NCBI RefSeq assembly: GCF_002803065.1
Contig: NZ_NNBL01000024.1
Coordinates: forward strand, 1-64,000
Length of the DNA stretch: 64,000 bases
Direction: 5' to 3'
DNA from: Streptomyces sp. CB01635
GTDB lineage: Bacteria; Actinomycetota; Actinomycetes; Streptomycetales; Streptomycetaceae
Under the pieces are notes generated by a model that searched no databases, was not told where the DNA came from, and saw only the letters and a program-made list of their open reading frames with translations. How positions within the stretch are numbered: position 1 is the stretch's first letter; each line of letters begins with the position of its first letter. The position numbers were made by a program, and so were the translations under genes. This document shows, piece by piece, positions 18,458-26,396 of this stretch.

Positions 18458-19075
18458 ATGAACACCCCTACCGGAACACCCGGAGCGCCGAAACGGCCCC
18501 GGCACCCGCGCAGCGCCCGAGCGCATGACGCCGTACTGACGGCCACCAGCGCACTCATGCGCGAGGACGGCATCCCGGCGATCACCATCGACCGCATCGC
18601 CGGCCGGTCCGGCGTGAGCACGGCCACGATCTACAAGCATTGGCCCTGCAAGGCCGCGATCATCGCGGAGGCGTTCGGCCGCGACACCGCCAAGGCGGTA
18701 GTACTCCCCGACACCGGCCGCCCCATCGACGACCTTGTCACCTACGCGGCCGATCTGCTGACCTACTACACCAGCTCGGAAGGCGCCCTCTTCGGGCAGT
18801 TGCTGGCAGCCTGCGCGACCGAGCCGCAGGCCGCACCGTACTTCCACGAGTTCTTCCTGACGCCCCGCCGGAGAGCACTGGAGCCGTGCTGGGGGCGGGC
18901 CGCCGAGGCAGGGTTGACCCGGCCGGGCGTGGACGCGGCGACGGCCACGGACGTACTGATGGGCCCGCTGGTGTTCCGCCTGCTGTCCGGGCACGGATCG
19001 CTCGCCCGCGATGAGGGGCGCAAGCTGGTGGAGTACGCCCTGCATGGCCTGCTCGCTCCGGCGGCTCAGCCTTAA
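18458..19075 (+). CDS. TetR/AcrR-family transcriptional regulator
   Basis: The 205-residue protein has an N-terminal helix-turn-helix (ITIDRIAGRSGVSTATIYKHW, residues ~45-65) and a helical ligand-binding domain. The C-terminal half (DDLVTYAADLLTYYTSSEGA, RRRALEPCWGRAAEAGLTRP) resembles the TetR_C_16-like group. The ATG follows GAGGGGAGG. A perfect 9-bp palindrome lies 31-56 bases upstream, so it most likely represses itself and the divergent YciI-NIPSNAP operon. Confidence 0.88.
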   Translation: MNTPTGTPGAPKRPRHPRSARAHDAVLTATSALMREDGIPAITIDRIAGRSGVSTATIYKHWPCKAAIIAEAFGRDTAKAVVLPDTGRPIDDLVTYAADLLTYYTSSEGALFGQLLAACATEPQAAPYFHEFFLTPRRRALEPCWGRAAEAGLTRPGVDAATATDVLMGPLVFRLLSGHGSLARDEGRKLVEYALHGLLAPAAQP

Positions 19076-19892
19076 GTTGCACCCGGCGCCGCCTCCGCGG
19101 CAGCCGCGTTTATACGCAGCGCCCAAGTGGGCAGGTCGACCAAGGACCTGGGTCCTGGCGCGACTGCCCGCCTGGTGGACCGGAACGAACCCGGCGCGTG
19201 CACGGTATTCGCACAGCGCATGAAGCCGGGAGAGAGGCGCCGTCCGTAGGTGGCGAAGCGGGCCACGGACCTACGCGCGGTCGGTCAGCAGCTGCGGCAG
19301 GCCGCGATCCCCGTGCAAGGCGGCGCCACTCGCGCGAAGCCCGCCACGAGCTTCTCCGTGGCGCCCCGTCGTCCGTGTCACCGGTGAGGTGGCCTGTCGG
19401 ATTCTGGTGGAAGGTGACTGACGGCCGCCGGACTTCGGAGCGCCCACTCGGCCAGATCTTGCTCGGCCAACACGGCCCAGGTCGTCCAGCGCCGGAGGGG
19501 GTGCGGAGTCATGACCGTGACGAGCTCGCGTGAAGCAAGGGGCCTGTCGGAGCATCCGGCTCAACAGCCCAGCACCTGCGGCATCGCGTGTCCAGCCGGC
19601 GAGCAAGGCCGCCCGGGCGGCTTTATCAGCATGCTTGCATCAAGCACCACTTGCTCATATTGTCTCAGCATGCTTACATCACCGTGACTTCTGGGTTTCT
19701 TCCTGCAGGCCCCGGCCAGGCGCGGTTCCGGCCCGACCTGGGCTGCGACGGCGCAGCGGCCCGGTCGGCCGTATTGAGGGTTCGGCGGCCGACGCCCACA
19801 ACCTCCCCCTGCGGTTCCTCCGGCAGGGAGCACCGCGACTAGCCGCCTGACCCAGCGGACCGTCATCCCAAACCTCAATGGAGAGGCGTGTC
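19076..19892. other. Long leader region of the catabolic operon
   Basis: About 800 bases between the TetR gene and the MFS transporter. Short frames here match nothing I know. The part from 19625 to 19680 is AT-richer and holds the MarR-type operator pair described separately. A promoter must lie here because seven coupled genes follow. Confidence 0.5.
19628..19677. promoter_or_regulatory. Paired AGCATGCTT sites upstream of the catabolic operon
   Basis: Two copies of AGCATGCTTRC occur at 19628-19638 and 19667-19677. Each contains the perfect palindrome AGCATGCT. The start-to-start distance is 39 bases. The same two variants, in the same order and at the same 39-base spacing, occur upstream of the MarR gene (29316 and 29355): ATCAGCATGCTTGCA is shared by the first sites, TCAGCATGCTTACA by the second. 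They are probably operators for that MarR protein, placed 216 bases before the MFS start codon. Confidence 0.8.
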
Positions 19893-21209
19893 ATGACCCC
19901 TCAAGTGGACATCCCGGCCGCAACGTTGAGACGTACGACGCTCGCGGCGGCGATCGGCAACACGGTGGAAACGTACGACTACGCCGTCTACGGCTTCCTC
20001 GCCACCGTCCTGGCGAAGGCCTTCTTCCCGGCTTCGACTCCTGAGACCGCACTGCTGTCGTCGTTCGCGGTGTTCGGCTCGGCCTTCCTCGCCCGCCCGG
20101 CGGGCGCGCTGGTCTTCGGGCCGATCGCCGACCGGCTGGGCCGCCGGCCCGCCCTGGTCGCGTCGCTCCTGCTAATGGCTGCAGTCAGCACACTCATCGG
20201 CGTGCTGCCGTCGACGGCGACCATCGGAATCGCCGCGCCAGTCCTGCTCGTACTGCTGCGCTTCGCCCAGGGACTGGCAGGCGGCGGCGAGTACACGACC
20301 GCGATCATCTACGTCGCCGAGTTCGCCCCACCGCACCGGCGCGGGGCCTTGTCGAGCCGCGTACAGGTCGGCAGTCTCGCCGGGTTGCTCATCGGCGCCG
20401 TCGTCGTGCTCTTCCTCAACGCGGCGCTGACACATGACCAGATGCTCGCATGGGGCTGGCGGGTGCCATTCCTGCTCGCGCTGCCCATAGGCGCGATCGG
20501 CCTCTACCTGCGCAGCCGGTTCGGCGAGACCCCGGAGTTCCTCGCGGCGCGTAACGAACCGTCGCAACAGGACGTCAAGGTTACCGACCAGTGGGCCCGG
20601 GTGTTCCTCCTCGTCGGGGTGTCCGTGCTGCACATCATCGGCTTCTACATGACCTACACCTACGTCCAGAGCTACCTCATCCGGCTGCGTCTGTCCCCCT
20701 TCACCGCCACCTCGGTCATCGCCTTCGCGCTGCTGATAGGCCTGTTCCTGGTGATCGCCGGTGGCCGGGCGTCCGACCGGAAGGGCCGGTCCAGAGTGCT
20801 GCTGGCGACCTCTCTCACCGTGCTCATCGTCACGTATCCGCTGTTCGCCGTGCTGTCCACTGCGCCCCCGTTGTGGCTCGTGATCGTCTGCACCGTACTG
20901 CTGTCAGCGGGCCCAGCGTTCTACTCGGGCATCGCGCCGATCACTTACGTCCAACTCATCCCGGTCCGGAGGCGCGGAAGCGTCGTCGCGGTGGCCTACA
21001 ACATCGCCGTGGCCGCCCTGGGCGGCTCCGCCGTCTTCATCTGCCAGGTCCTGGTCCAGCTGACCGGTGACAGCCGCTCACCCGCCTACCTGCTGCTGGC
21101 CGCGGCCACCGTGAGCGCGATCGCCGCGTTTGCTCTCACCCGCCGGACCAGACGGCACCTCCAGCCCTCCCCCTCGCCCATGTCCCTCTCTGCGGAGGCC
21201 AGTTCATGA
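19893..21209 (+). CDS. MFS transporter of the metabolite:H+ symporter type
   Basis: The 438-residue protein has 12 predicted helices and MHS-family features: GNTVETYDYAVYGFLATVLA at the start, RPAGALVFGPIADRLGRRPAL in the first cytosolic loop and GGGEYTTAIIYVAEFAPPHRRGALSS after helix 4. Relatives import carboxylates and zwitterions (citrate, tricarballylate, shikimate, proline betaine). ATG at 19893 is preceded by GGAGAGG. Its stop overlaps the next start (ATGA), so it leads a coupled seven-gene operon and is probably the uptake system for the pathway substrate. Confidence 0.88.
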   Translation: MTPQVDIPAATLRRTTLAAAIGNTVETYDYAVYGFLATVLAKAFFPASTPETALLSSFAVFGSAFLARPAGALVFGPIADRLGRRPALVASLLLMAAVSTLIGVLPSTATIGIAAPVLLVLLRFAQGLAGGGEYTTAIIYVAEFAPPHRRGALSSRVQVGSLAGLLIGAVVVLFLNAALTHDQMLAWGWRVPFLLALPIGAIGLYLRSRFGETPEFLAARNEPSQQDVKVTDQWARVFLLVGVSVLHIIGFYMTYTYVQSYLIRLRLSPFTATSVIAFALLIGLFLVIAGGRASDRKGRSRVLLATSLTVLIVTYPLFAVLSTAPPLWLVIVCTVLLSAGPAFYSGIAPITYVQLIPVRRRGSVVAVAYNIAVAALGGSAVFICQVLVQLTGDSRSPAYLLLAAATVSAIAAFALTRRTRRHLQPSPSPMSLSAEASS

Positions 21210-22198
21210 CGACCCTGACCCTGCCCGACGCCCGCGCACTCGTCGCGGCCGCCATGACCGCCCACGGGCATTCCGCCGAGTCAGCCGAGACCATCGCCGA
21301 CCACTTGCTCGACTGCGAACTACGCGGACTGTCCTTCGGAGGGCTCGCCCGCGCGCTGTCCATAGCTGAGCGCATTCGCACAACCGACGTACCGCCGCAG
21401 CCGATCCGGGTCGTCGCCGAGACCCCGGTGTCCGCCACCGTGGACGGCGGCGACCAGGTGGGCTACCTCGTCGGCATGCACGCCCTGCAGCTGGCCGTGG
21501 AGAAGGCCCGCACTCAGGGGATCGCGGTCGTCGGCGCGCGCAACACCTGGTACACCGGCATGTTCTCGTACTACCTGGAGCAGGCCGCGAAATCCGGGCT
21601 CGCCGGAATGATCGCAGGCAGCGCGCCGGCGCTTGTGGCGCCGCACGGCGGCACCGAGGCCCGGTTCGGCACCAACCCCATCGCCTTCGGTTTCCCGGCC
21701 ACGCCTGCTCCCGTCATCTGGGACATCGGTACCTCAGCCGTGATGTACGGGGAGGCGACGCTGAAGGCGCGGCTCGGGGAGAAGCTGACGCCCGGCCAGG
21801 CGTACGACGCCGCCGGGATCCCGACGCTCGACCCGGCCGCCGCGCTCGAGGGCGCGTTCGGCGTGTGGGGCGGCCACAAGGGCTCCGGGCTCGCTCTGGT
21901 CGTCCAGCTGCTCGGCATGATGACCGGCGCGGCCGCCGACCCGCCCGGTATTTCGGACTGCGGCTTCTTCGTCGTGCTGTTCGATCCCGGCGCGCTCACC
22001 GATCCCGACGACTACAGACAGCGGGTCACGGCCTTCGCGGAATCGATCCGCGCTACCCGTCCCGTCGAGGCCGGCAGCCCGGTCCGGGTGCCGTTCGACG
22101 GCTCGGTGGCCCGCCGCAACGAGACGCTGCGGCGCGGCACCATTGATGTGCCCGAAGCGGTGGTCGCGGCGCTGCGCGAGGAGGCCACAAGTGTCTGA
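21206..22198 (+). CDS. Ldh_2-family oxidoreductase with altered active site
   Basis: The 330-residue protein has the fold of the malate/L-lactate dehydrogenase (YlbC/AllD/DpkA) family, using NAD(P)H: GYLVGMHALQLAVEKARTQG, PHGGTEARFGTNPIAFGFP, GGHKGSGLALVVQLL. Two sites normally carrying conserved His differ: the N-terminal SHG motif reads LSFGGLAR, and the catalytic N-H-FG segment reads RNTWYTGMFSYY, with Tyr where His is expected. It may catalyse another reaction or be non-catalytic. It overlaps the MFS gene by four bases and the thioesterase by eight. Confidence 0.82.
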   Translation: MTTLTLPDARALVAAAMTAHGHSAESAETIADHLLDCELRGLSFGGLARALSIAERIRTTDVPPQPIRVVAETPVSATVDGGDQVGYLVGMHALQLAVEKARTQGIAVVGARNTWYTGMFSYYLEQAAKSGLAGMIAGSAPALVAPHGGTEARFGTNPIAFGFPATPAPVIWDIGTSAVMYGEATLKARLGEKLTPGQAYDAAGIPTLDPAAALEGAFGVWGGHKGSGLALVVQLLGMMTGAAADPPGISDCGFFVVLFDPGALTDPDDYRQRVTAFAESIRATRPVEAGSPVRVPFDGSVARRNETLRRGTIDVPEAVVAALREEATSV

Positions 22199-22691
22199 GG
22201 CACCCGACGACTTCGCGATCGAGCCCTCCCCGTCGGGCCGGCTCCTGTGCGGCGGCTGCGCTCCGCACGACGCCTGCCGCCTGGGCGTTGAGATCGCCGA
22301 CGCGCAGGACGGGAAGGTGCGATTCGACGTCGTCTGCCCCCGGTCCTGGCACGGCGGGCCCGACGTCGCGCACGGCGGCTGGACGGCCGCCGTCTTCGAC
22401 GACGTACTCAGCGTCGTCGGGCTACGGGTCGAACCGCGGCTGGTCACCAAGTCACTGGCGATCTCCTACCTCCGTCCGGTCCCGGTCGAGCAGCCCGTGG
22501 AAGTGCTCGCGCGGATCGACCGGCACGCCGGCAGCCAGTGGGAGGTCTCCGCCGAAATGACGCTCGCCAGAACAGTGTTGGCCGTCGCCCGAGCCGAGCT
22601 GCGGACGCGCCACCCGCACCATTTCGCCCGGCACGAGGCCTGGCTCGCCCGCCAACCCCTCGTCCGTAACGGATCCCACGCAGAAAGCTGA
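22191..22691 (+). CDS. PaaI-type hot-dog thioesterase
   Basis: The 166-residue protein carries the hot-dog signature around residues 50-75 (WHGGPDVAHGGWTAAVFDDVLS), where HGG and the following Asp form the acyl-CoA thioesterase active site. A Cys-rich start (LCGGCAPHDACRLG) is seen in some actinobacterial relatives. The GTG start at 22191 overlaps the previous gene by eight bases and has GAGGAGG upstream. In this operon, which also encodes an acyl-CoA ligase, it could release CoA from an end product or rescue stalled CoA esters. Confidence 0.82.
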   Translation: MSEAPDDFAIEPSPSGRLLCGGCAPHDACRLGVEIADAQDGKVRFDVVCPRSWHGGPDVAHGGWTAAVFDDVLSVVGLRVEPRLVTKSLAISYLRPVPVEQPVEVLARIDRHAGSQWEVSAEMTLARTVLAVARAELRTRHPHHFARHEAWLARQPLVRNGSHAES

Positions 22692-22698
22692 GGACACC

Positions 22699-23727
22699 AT
22701 GGTCCAATTCTTCACCGGGCTGCAGCCCCTTCAGGGCGGCGAAACCAACCCCGACCAAATGATGTCCAGGATCCAGGAACTGGACCGCTCGAAGGCCATC
22801 GACCGGGTCCTCGTCGGGTACTCCTCCACCTGGCCGCACAACCACGCCACGGCACCGTTTGCGCTGGCGATGTCGGAAAAATTCTCGCCGATCGTCGCGC
22901 ACCGCCCCGGAGTGATGGCACCGGTGGCCGCCGCGCGCTACTTCGCCACCCTCGACGTGCTGGCCCGCGGGAGGCTGGCCATCAATGTGGTCGTCGGCGG
23001 CTCCGACAAGGACCTGCGACGCGAATCGGATGACCTGCCCAAGGCCGAACGCTACCGGCGGGCCGTCGAGTACCTCGACATCGTCCGCCGCGCCTGGACC
23101 GAAGGCGAGCCCTTCGACCACCACGGCGAGTATTACACGGCCGAGGCAGTGAAGCTGCAGGCCAAGCCGGTGCAGGGGCAGGTGCCGATCTTCATGGGTG
23201 GCGAGAGCGCCGACGCCGTGGACTTCGGCGCCCGGCACGCCGACCTGTACATGCTCTGGGGGGAACCGTTCGCCGGCACCCAGGAACGCATCGACCGGGT
23301 CACTGCAGCAGCCGAGCGCTACAACCGCCCGATGCGGTTCTCACTGAGCCTGCGCCTGTTCATCGGTGACACCGACGAGGATGCCTGGTCCCAGGCCCGT
23401 GCCGCGGAGCGGCAGATCGCCCAGGCCGCCGGAACCCCCACCTTCCTGCGCTCGTCGTCGACCGACACCTCCGTCGGGCGGCAACGAGCCCTCGCACTCA
23501 CCGACCACGAGTTGCACGACGACTGCTTCTGGACCGGGCTGACCAAGCTGCTGGGCGGGTTCGCCAACTCCCAGGCGCTCGTCGGCACCGAGGAGCGAGT
23601 CCTGGACACCCTCTCCAGGTACCGGGAGCTCGGGGTTGACACCTTTCTCGTGACGACCGGCGCCGAAGCGGCCTGGGACCCGTCGTTGGAGGGCTTCCTG
23701 GCCCGGGTGAAGAAGGAGCTGGCATGA
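22699..23727 (+). CDS. LLM-class flavin-dependent monooxygenase (SsuD-related)
   Basis: The 342-residue TIM-barrel protein aligns along its length with SsuD-type FMNH2-dependent monooxygenases: RPGVMAPVAAARYFATLDVL, GRLAINVVVGGSD, DLYMLWGEPF, TDTSVGRQRALALT. Several SsuD sulfonate-site positions are changed: the segment equivalent to SsuD R226-L-H228 reads SLR, and the C-terminal GYPH motif reads TGAE. Alkanesulfonate is therefore an unlikely substrate. It needs reduced FMN, which the reductase at 29358 under the same operator could supply. AGCTGAGGA precedes the ATG. Confidence 0.85.
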   Translation: MVQFFTGLQPLQGGETNPDQMMSRIQELDRSKAIDRVLVGYSSTWPHNHATAPFALAMSEKFSPIVAHRPGVMAPVAAARYFATLDVLARGRLAINVVVGGSDKDLRRESDDLPKAERYRRAVEYLDIVRRAWTEGEPFDHHGEYYTAEAVKLQAKPVQGQVPIFMGGESADAVDFGARHADLYMLWGEPFAGTQERIDRVTAAAERYNRPMRFSLSLRLFIGDTDEDAWSQARAAERQIAQAAGTPTFLRSSSTDTSVGRQRALALTDHELHDDCFWTGLTKLLGGFANSQALVGTEERVLDTLSRYRELGVDTFLVTTGAEAAWDPSLEGFLARVKKELA

Positions 23728-25367
23728 CGGCAACCACCGCCCCGGGCAATGGCGCCCGGGGCCTGGAGGACTTCCCCGACCTCGCTGACGGCACTGTCGG
23801 CGGCCTCCTCACTGTCCGCGCCGCAGAACATCCGGACAAGCTCGCACTCGTCTGCGAAGACACCGAACTGACCTACGGCGCACTCGACACGGCAGCCACC
23901 GACGTGGCGCGCGGTCTCCTCTCGACAGGCGCAGCCCCGGGCAGCTCGGTTGGGATCTTCCTGCCCAACCGGACCGAATACCTGCTCGCCTGGCTCGGAG
24001 CGGCCCGCGCCGGCCTCGTCGAAGTCCCGATCAACACCGCCTACAAGGGCTCCTTTCTCGACCACGCGCTCCGCAGCACTGACGTGCGCGTGCTGGTCAC
24101 CGAAGCGGCCTTGCTGGAACTCGTCGCCGACCTGCCGGACGTACCGCAAACGCTCAAGACCGTCGTGCTGCTCGACAATGACCGTCCCCGCCGCATCCCG
24201 CCCGGAGTGACGGTACAGACGTGGAGCGACCTGCTCGCGGCAGGCGACCCGGCGGCAGAGCTCCCCCGCGTCGCGTCGCACAACCCGGTCGCGATCATGC
24301 TCACCTCCGGCACCACAGGGCGGAGCAAGGGCGTGGTGCACCCGCACTTGATGCAATTGGTCGCCGCGCGCGAGTGCGCGATGCAGATGGCCACGACTGC
24401 CGATGAGCGGCTTTACACGTGCCTACCTCTGTTCCACGGCGCCGCGCAGATCAACATAAGCATGCACGCGTTGTACGCGGGGTCGACCGTGGTCCTCGGG
24501 CGTCGGTTCAGCGCCAGCCGGTTCTGGGACGAGTTGCGCACCCACCGGGTCACCCAGTTCAACGCGCTCGGCTCCATCCTGCCGATGCTCCTGGCGCAGC
24601 GCCCGTCCGACCGCGACCGCCACCACCAGGCGACGAAGGCGTTTGCCGCACCCGCCCCACCCCAAGTGCTGCATCCGTTCGAGGAGCGCTTCGGCGTGCA
24701 CATCATCGAGGGCTACGGGCTCACCGAGATCAAGAACGTTCTCTACAACCCACTCAGCGCCCGGAAGGTCGGCTCGCTGGGCCGGCCCACCGAGTCGACC
24801 ATCCTGGAGATCCACGACGAGTCCGGGAACCGCGCTGCGCCCGGCCAGGCCGGGGAGATCGTGTATCGGCCCCGCCTGGCGAACATCATGTTCTCCGGCT
24901 ACCACCACGACCCCGAGGCGACGCTCGCGACCGTGAAGGATCTGTGGTGGCACACCGGAGACCTGGGCTATACCGACGAAGACGGCTACTTCTACTTCAT
25001 CGACCGCAAGAAGGACGCCCTGCGCCGCCGCGGCGAAAACATCTCCTCCCACGAGGTCGAGTCGGTCCTGCTGGCCTATCCGGGCGTCGTGGCCGCCGCC
25101 GCCATCGGCACGCCGTCGGAGCTGGGCGAGGACGAGGTCCTCGCCGTCGTGCAGCTCGACCTCGGACACGAGCTGGACTACGCGGAACTGTTCGCTCACT
25201 GCGACCGGTCGATGCCGCACTTCATGGTCCCCCGCTACTTCCGCGTCGTGGACCAGCTCCCCGCCACCGCGAACGGCAAGGTACGCAAACACCAGTTGCG
25301 TGACCAGGGCCGCGCGGATGCCTGGGATGCGCTCGCCGCAGGACTCAATCCCACCCGCCACGTCTGA
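23724..25367 (+). CDS. AMP-forming acyl-CoA synthetase/ligase
   Basis: The 547-residue ANL-superfamily enzyme has the P-loop LTSGTTGRSKGVVHPH, the aromatic YGLTE motif, the adenylate-binding WWHTGDLGYTDEDGY, hinge DRKKDALRRRGENIS and the catalytic Lys in TANGKVRKHQLR. Overall it looks like the crotonobetaine/carnitine-CoA ligase branch. It should activate a carboxylic acid as CoA thioester, the committing step of the route. It overlaps the monooxygenase gene by four bases. Confidence 0.9.
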   Translation: MTATTAPGNGARGLEDFPDLADGTVGGLLTVRAAEHPDKLALVCEDTELTYGALDTAATDVARGLLSTGAAPGSSVGIFLPNRTEYLLAWLGAARAGLVEVPINTAYKGSFLDHALRSTDVRVLVTEAALLELVADLPDVPQTLKTVVLLDNDRPRRIPPGVTVQTWSDLLAAGDPAAELPRVASHNPVAIMLTSGTTGRSKGVVHPHLMQLVAARECAMQMATTADERLYTCLPLFHGAAQINISMHALYAGSTVVLGRRFSASRFWDELRTHRVTQFNALGSILPMLLAQRPSDRDRHHQATKAFAAPAPPQVLHPFEERFGVHIIEGYGLTEIKNVLYNPLSARKVGSLGRPTESTILEIHDESGNRAAPGQAGEIVYRPRLANIMFSGYHHDPEATLATVKDLWWHTGDLGYTDEDGYFYFIDRKKDALRRRGENISSHEVESVLLAYPGVVAAAAIGTPSELGEDEVLAVVQLDLGHELDYAELFAHCDRSMPHFMVPRYFRVVDQLPATANGKVRKHQLRDQGRADAWDALAAGLNPTRHV

Positions 25368-25376
25368 GGAACCACC

Positions 25377-26312
25377 ATGTCCCTACCCGACGCAGTACGC
25401 ATCCGCGAGATCGCGCCCCGGTTGACCTTCCAGGACCATGTGGTCCCGACCGAGGTAAAGATCGAACTCGTGCGGCGGCTCATCGACGCCGGCGTCCGCG
25501 CGTTCGAACTGTCCTCCTTCGTCCGTCCCGATCTCGTACCGGGCCTCGCCGACGCCGAGGAGGTGTTCGCGAGGGTGCCACGGGTGCCCGGGCTCAGCCT
25601 CGGCTGCTGCGTCGGCAATACGCGCGGGCTCACCCACGCGGTCGGCGCAGGGGCCGACACGGCGTATTTCCTGCTGTCCGCCGACGAAGAGTTCGCCCGC
25701 GCCAACACCGGACGATCCACGCCGGAATCGTTGCGCGAACTGGAGCGCATGGCCGCGTTCGCCGCAGACCACGATGTTGTGCTGGGCACCTACATCATCT
25801 TCGCCTGGGGTGGACCCACCGGCGCTGCCCGCAGCGGCGAGGATCTCGAACCGCTGGCCCGGCGGCTCCTCGACATCGGAGTGGATCATTGGATCCTCGC
25901 CGATTCCTCCGGGTACGCGGCACCGCCCCAAATCCGCGAACTCGTCACCGCCGCGCTCGCGCACGTGCCGCCCGGGAACCTGACCGTGCAGATCCACGAC
26001 GACCGCGGCATGGGCCTCGCCGCCCTGCTCCCACTCCTCCAACTCGGCATCCACGCCATCGACACCTCCCTTGCCGGCAGCGGCGGCCACCCGGCGATGC
26101 CCGGCACCCGCGGCGGCGGTCTGTGCACCGAGGACGCCGTGCAACTGCTCCAACTGTGCGGGGTGGACACCGGTATCGACCTGCCCCGCCTCATCGAGAC
26201 GGCGAACTGGCTCACCAGCGAGATCGGCGTGCCCGGTAAGGGATTCGTCCGCCACGCCGGTTGCGTACCGGGCTCGGCCGAGCCCGGCAAGCCACTCGCC
26301 TTCGCCTGGTGA
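25377..26312 (+). CDS. HMG-CoA-lyase-like TIM-barrel protein lacking most metal ligands
   Basis: The 311-residue protein aligns with hydroxymethylglutaryl-CoA lyases from VVPTEVKIELVRRLIDAGV through the C-terminus. Key residues differ. The PRDGLQ motif with the metal-binding Asp reads PRLTFQ; the H-x-H metal pair reads QIHDD, keeping only the second His; the catalytic GGCP loop reads GGHPAMPG; and the Asn of the SGN motif is Gly (TRGGGL). A normal Mg2+-dependent retro-Claisen cleavage of HMG-CoA is doubtful. It may act on a different substrate or use another mechanism. GAGGAACC precedes the ATG. Confidence 0.8.
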   Translation: MSLPDAVRIREIAPRLTFQDHVVPTEVKIELVRRLIDAGVRAFELSSFVRPDLVPGLADAEEVFARVPRVPGLSLGCCVGNTRGLTHAVGAGADTAYFLLSADEEFARANTGRSTPESLRELERMAAFAADHDVVLGTYIIFAWGGPTGAARSGEDLEPLARRLLDIGVDHWILADSSGYAAPPQIRELVTAALAHVPPGNLTVQIHDDRGMGLAALLPLLQLGIHAIDTSLAGSGGHPAMPGTRGGGLCTEDAVQLLQLCGVDTGIDLPRLIETANWLTSEIGVPGKGFVRHAGCVPGSAEPGKPLAFAW

Positions 26313-26396
26313 CAGCCACCACGAGCTTCCGTCTTGTGCACCACAGCCACTCGAACCGGCGAATGCCGGTTCATCGCTATGAGTCAAGGAGGACCA

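Noticed and set aside
22699..23727. Annotation as alkanesulfonate monooxygenase ssuD
   Set aside because: The fold fits, but the residues used for sulfonate binding in SsuD are not conserved and no sulfonate transporter is present.
25377..26312. Annotation as leucine-pathway HMG-CoA lyase
   Set aside because: Most metal ligands and the loop Cys are replaced, and no isovaleryl-CoA or methylcrotonyl-CoA genes are nearby.
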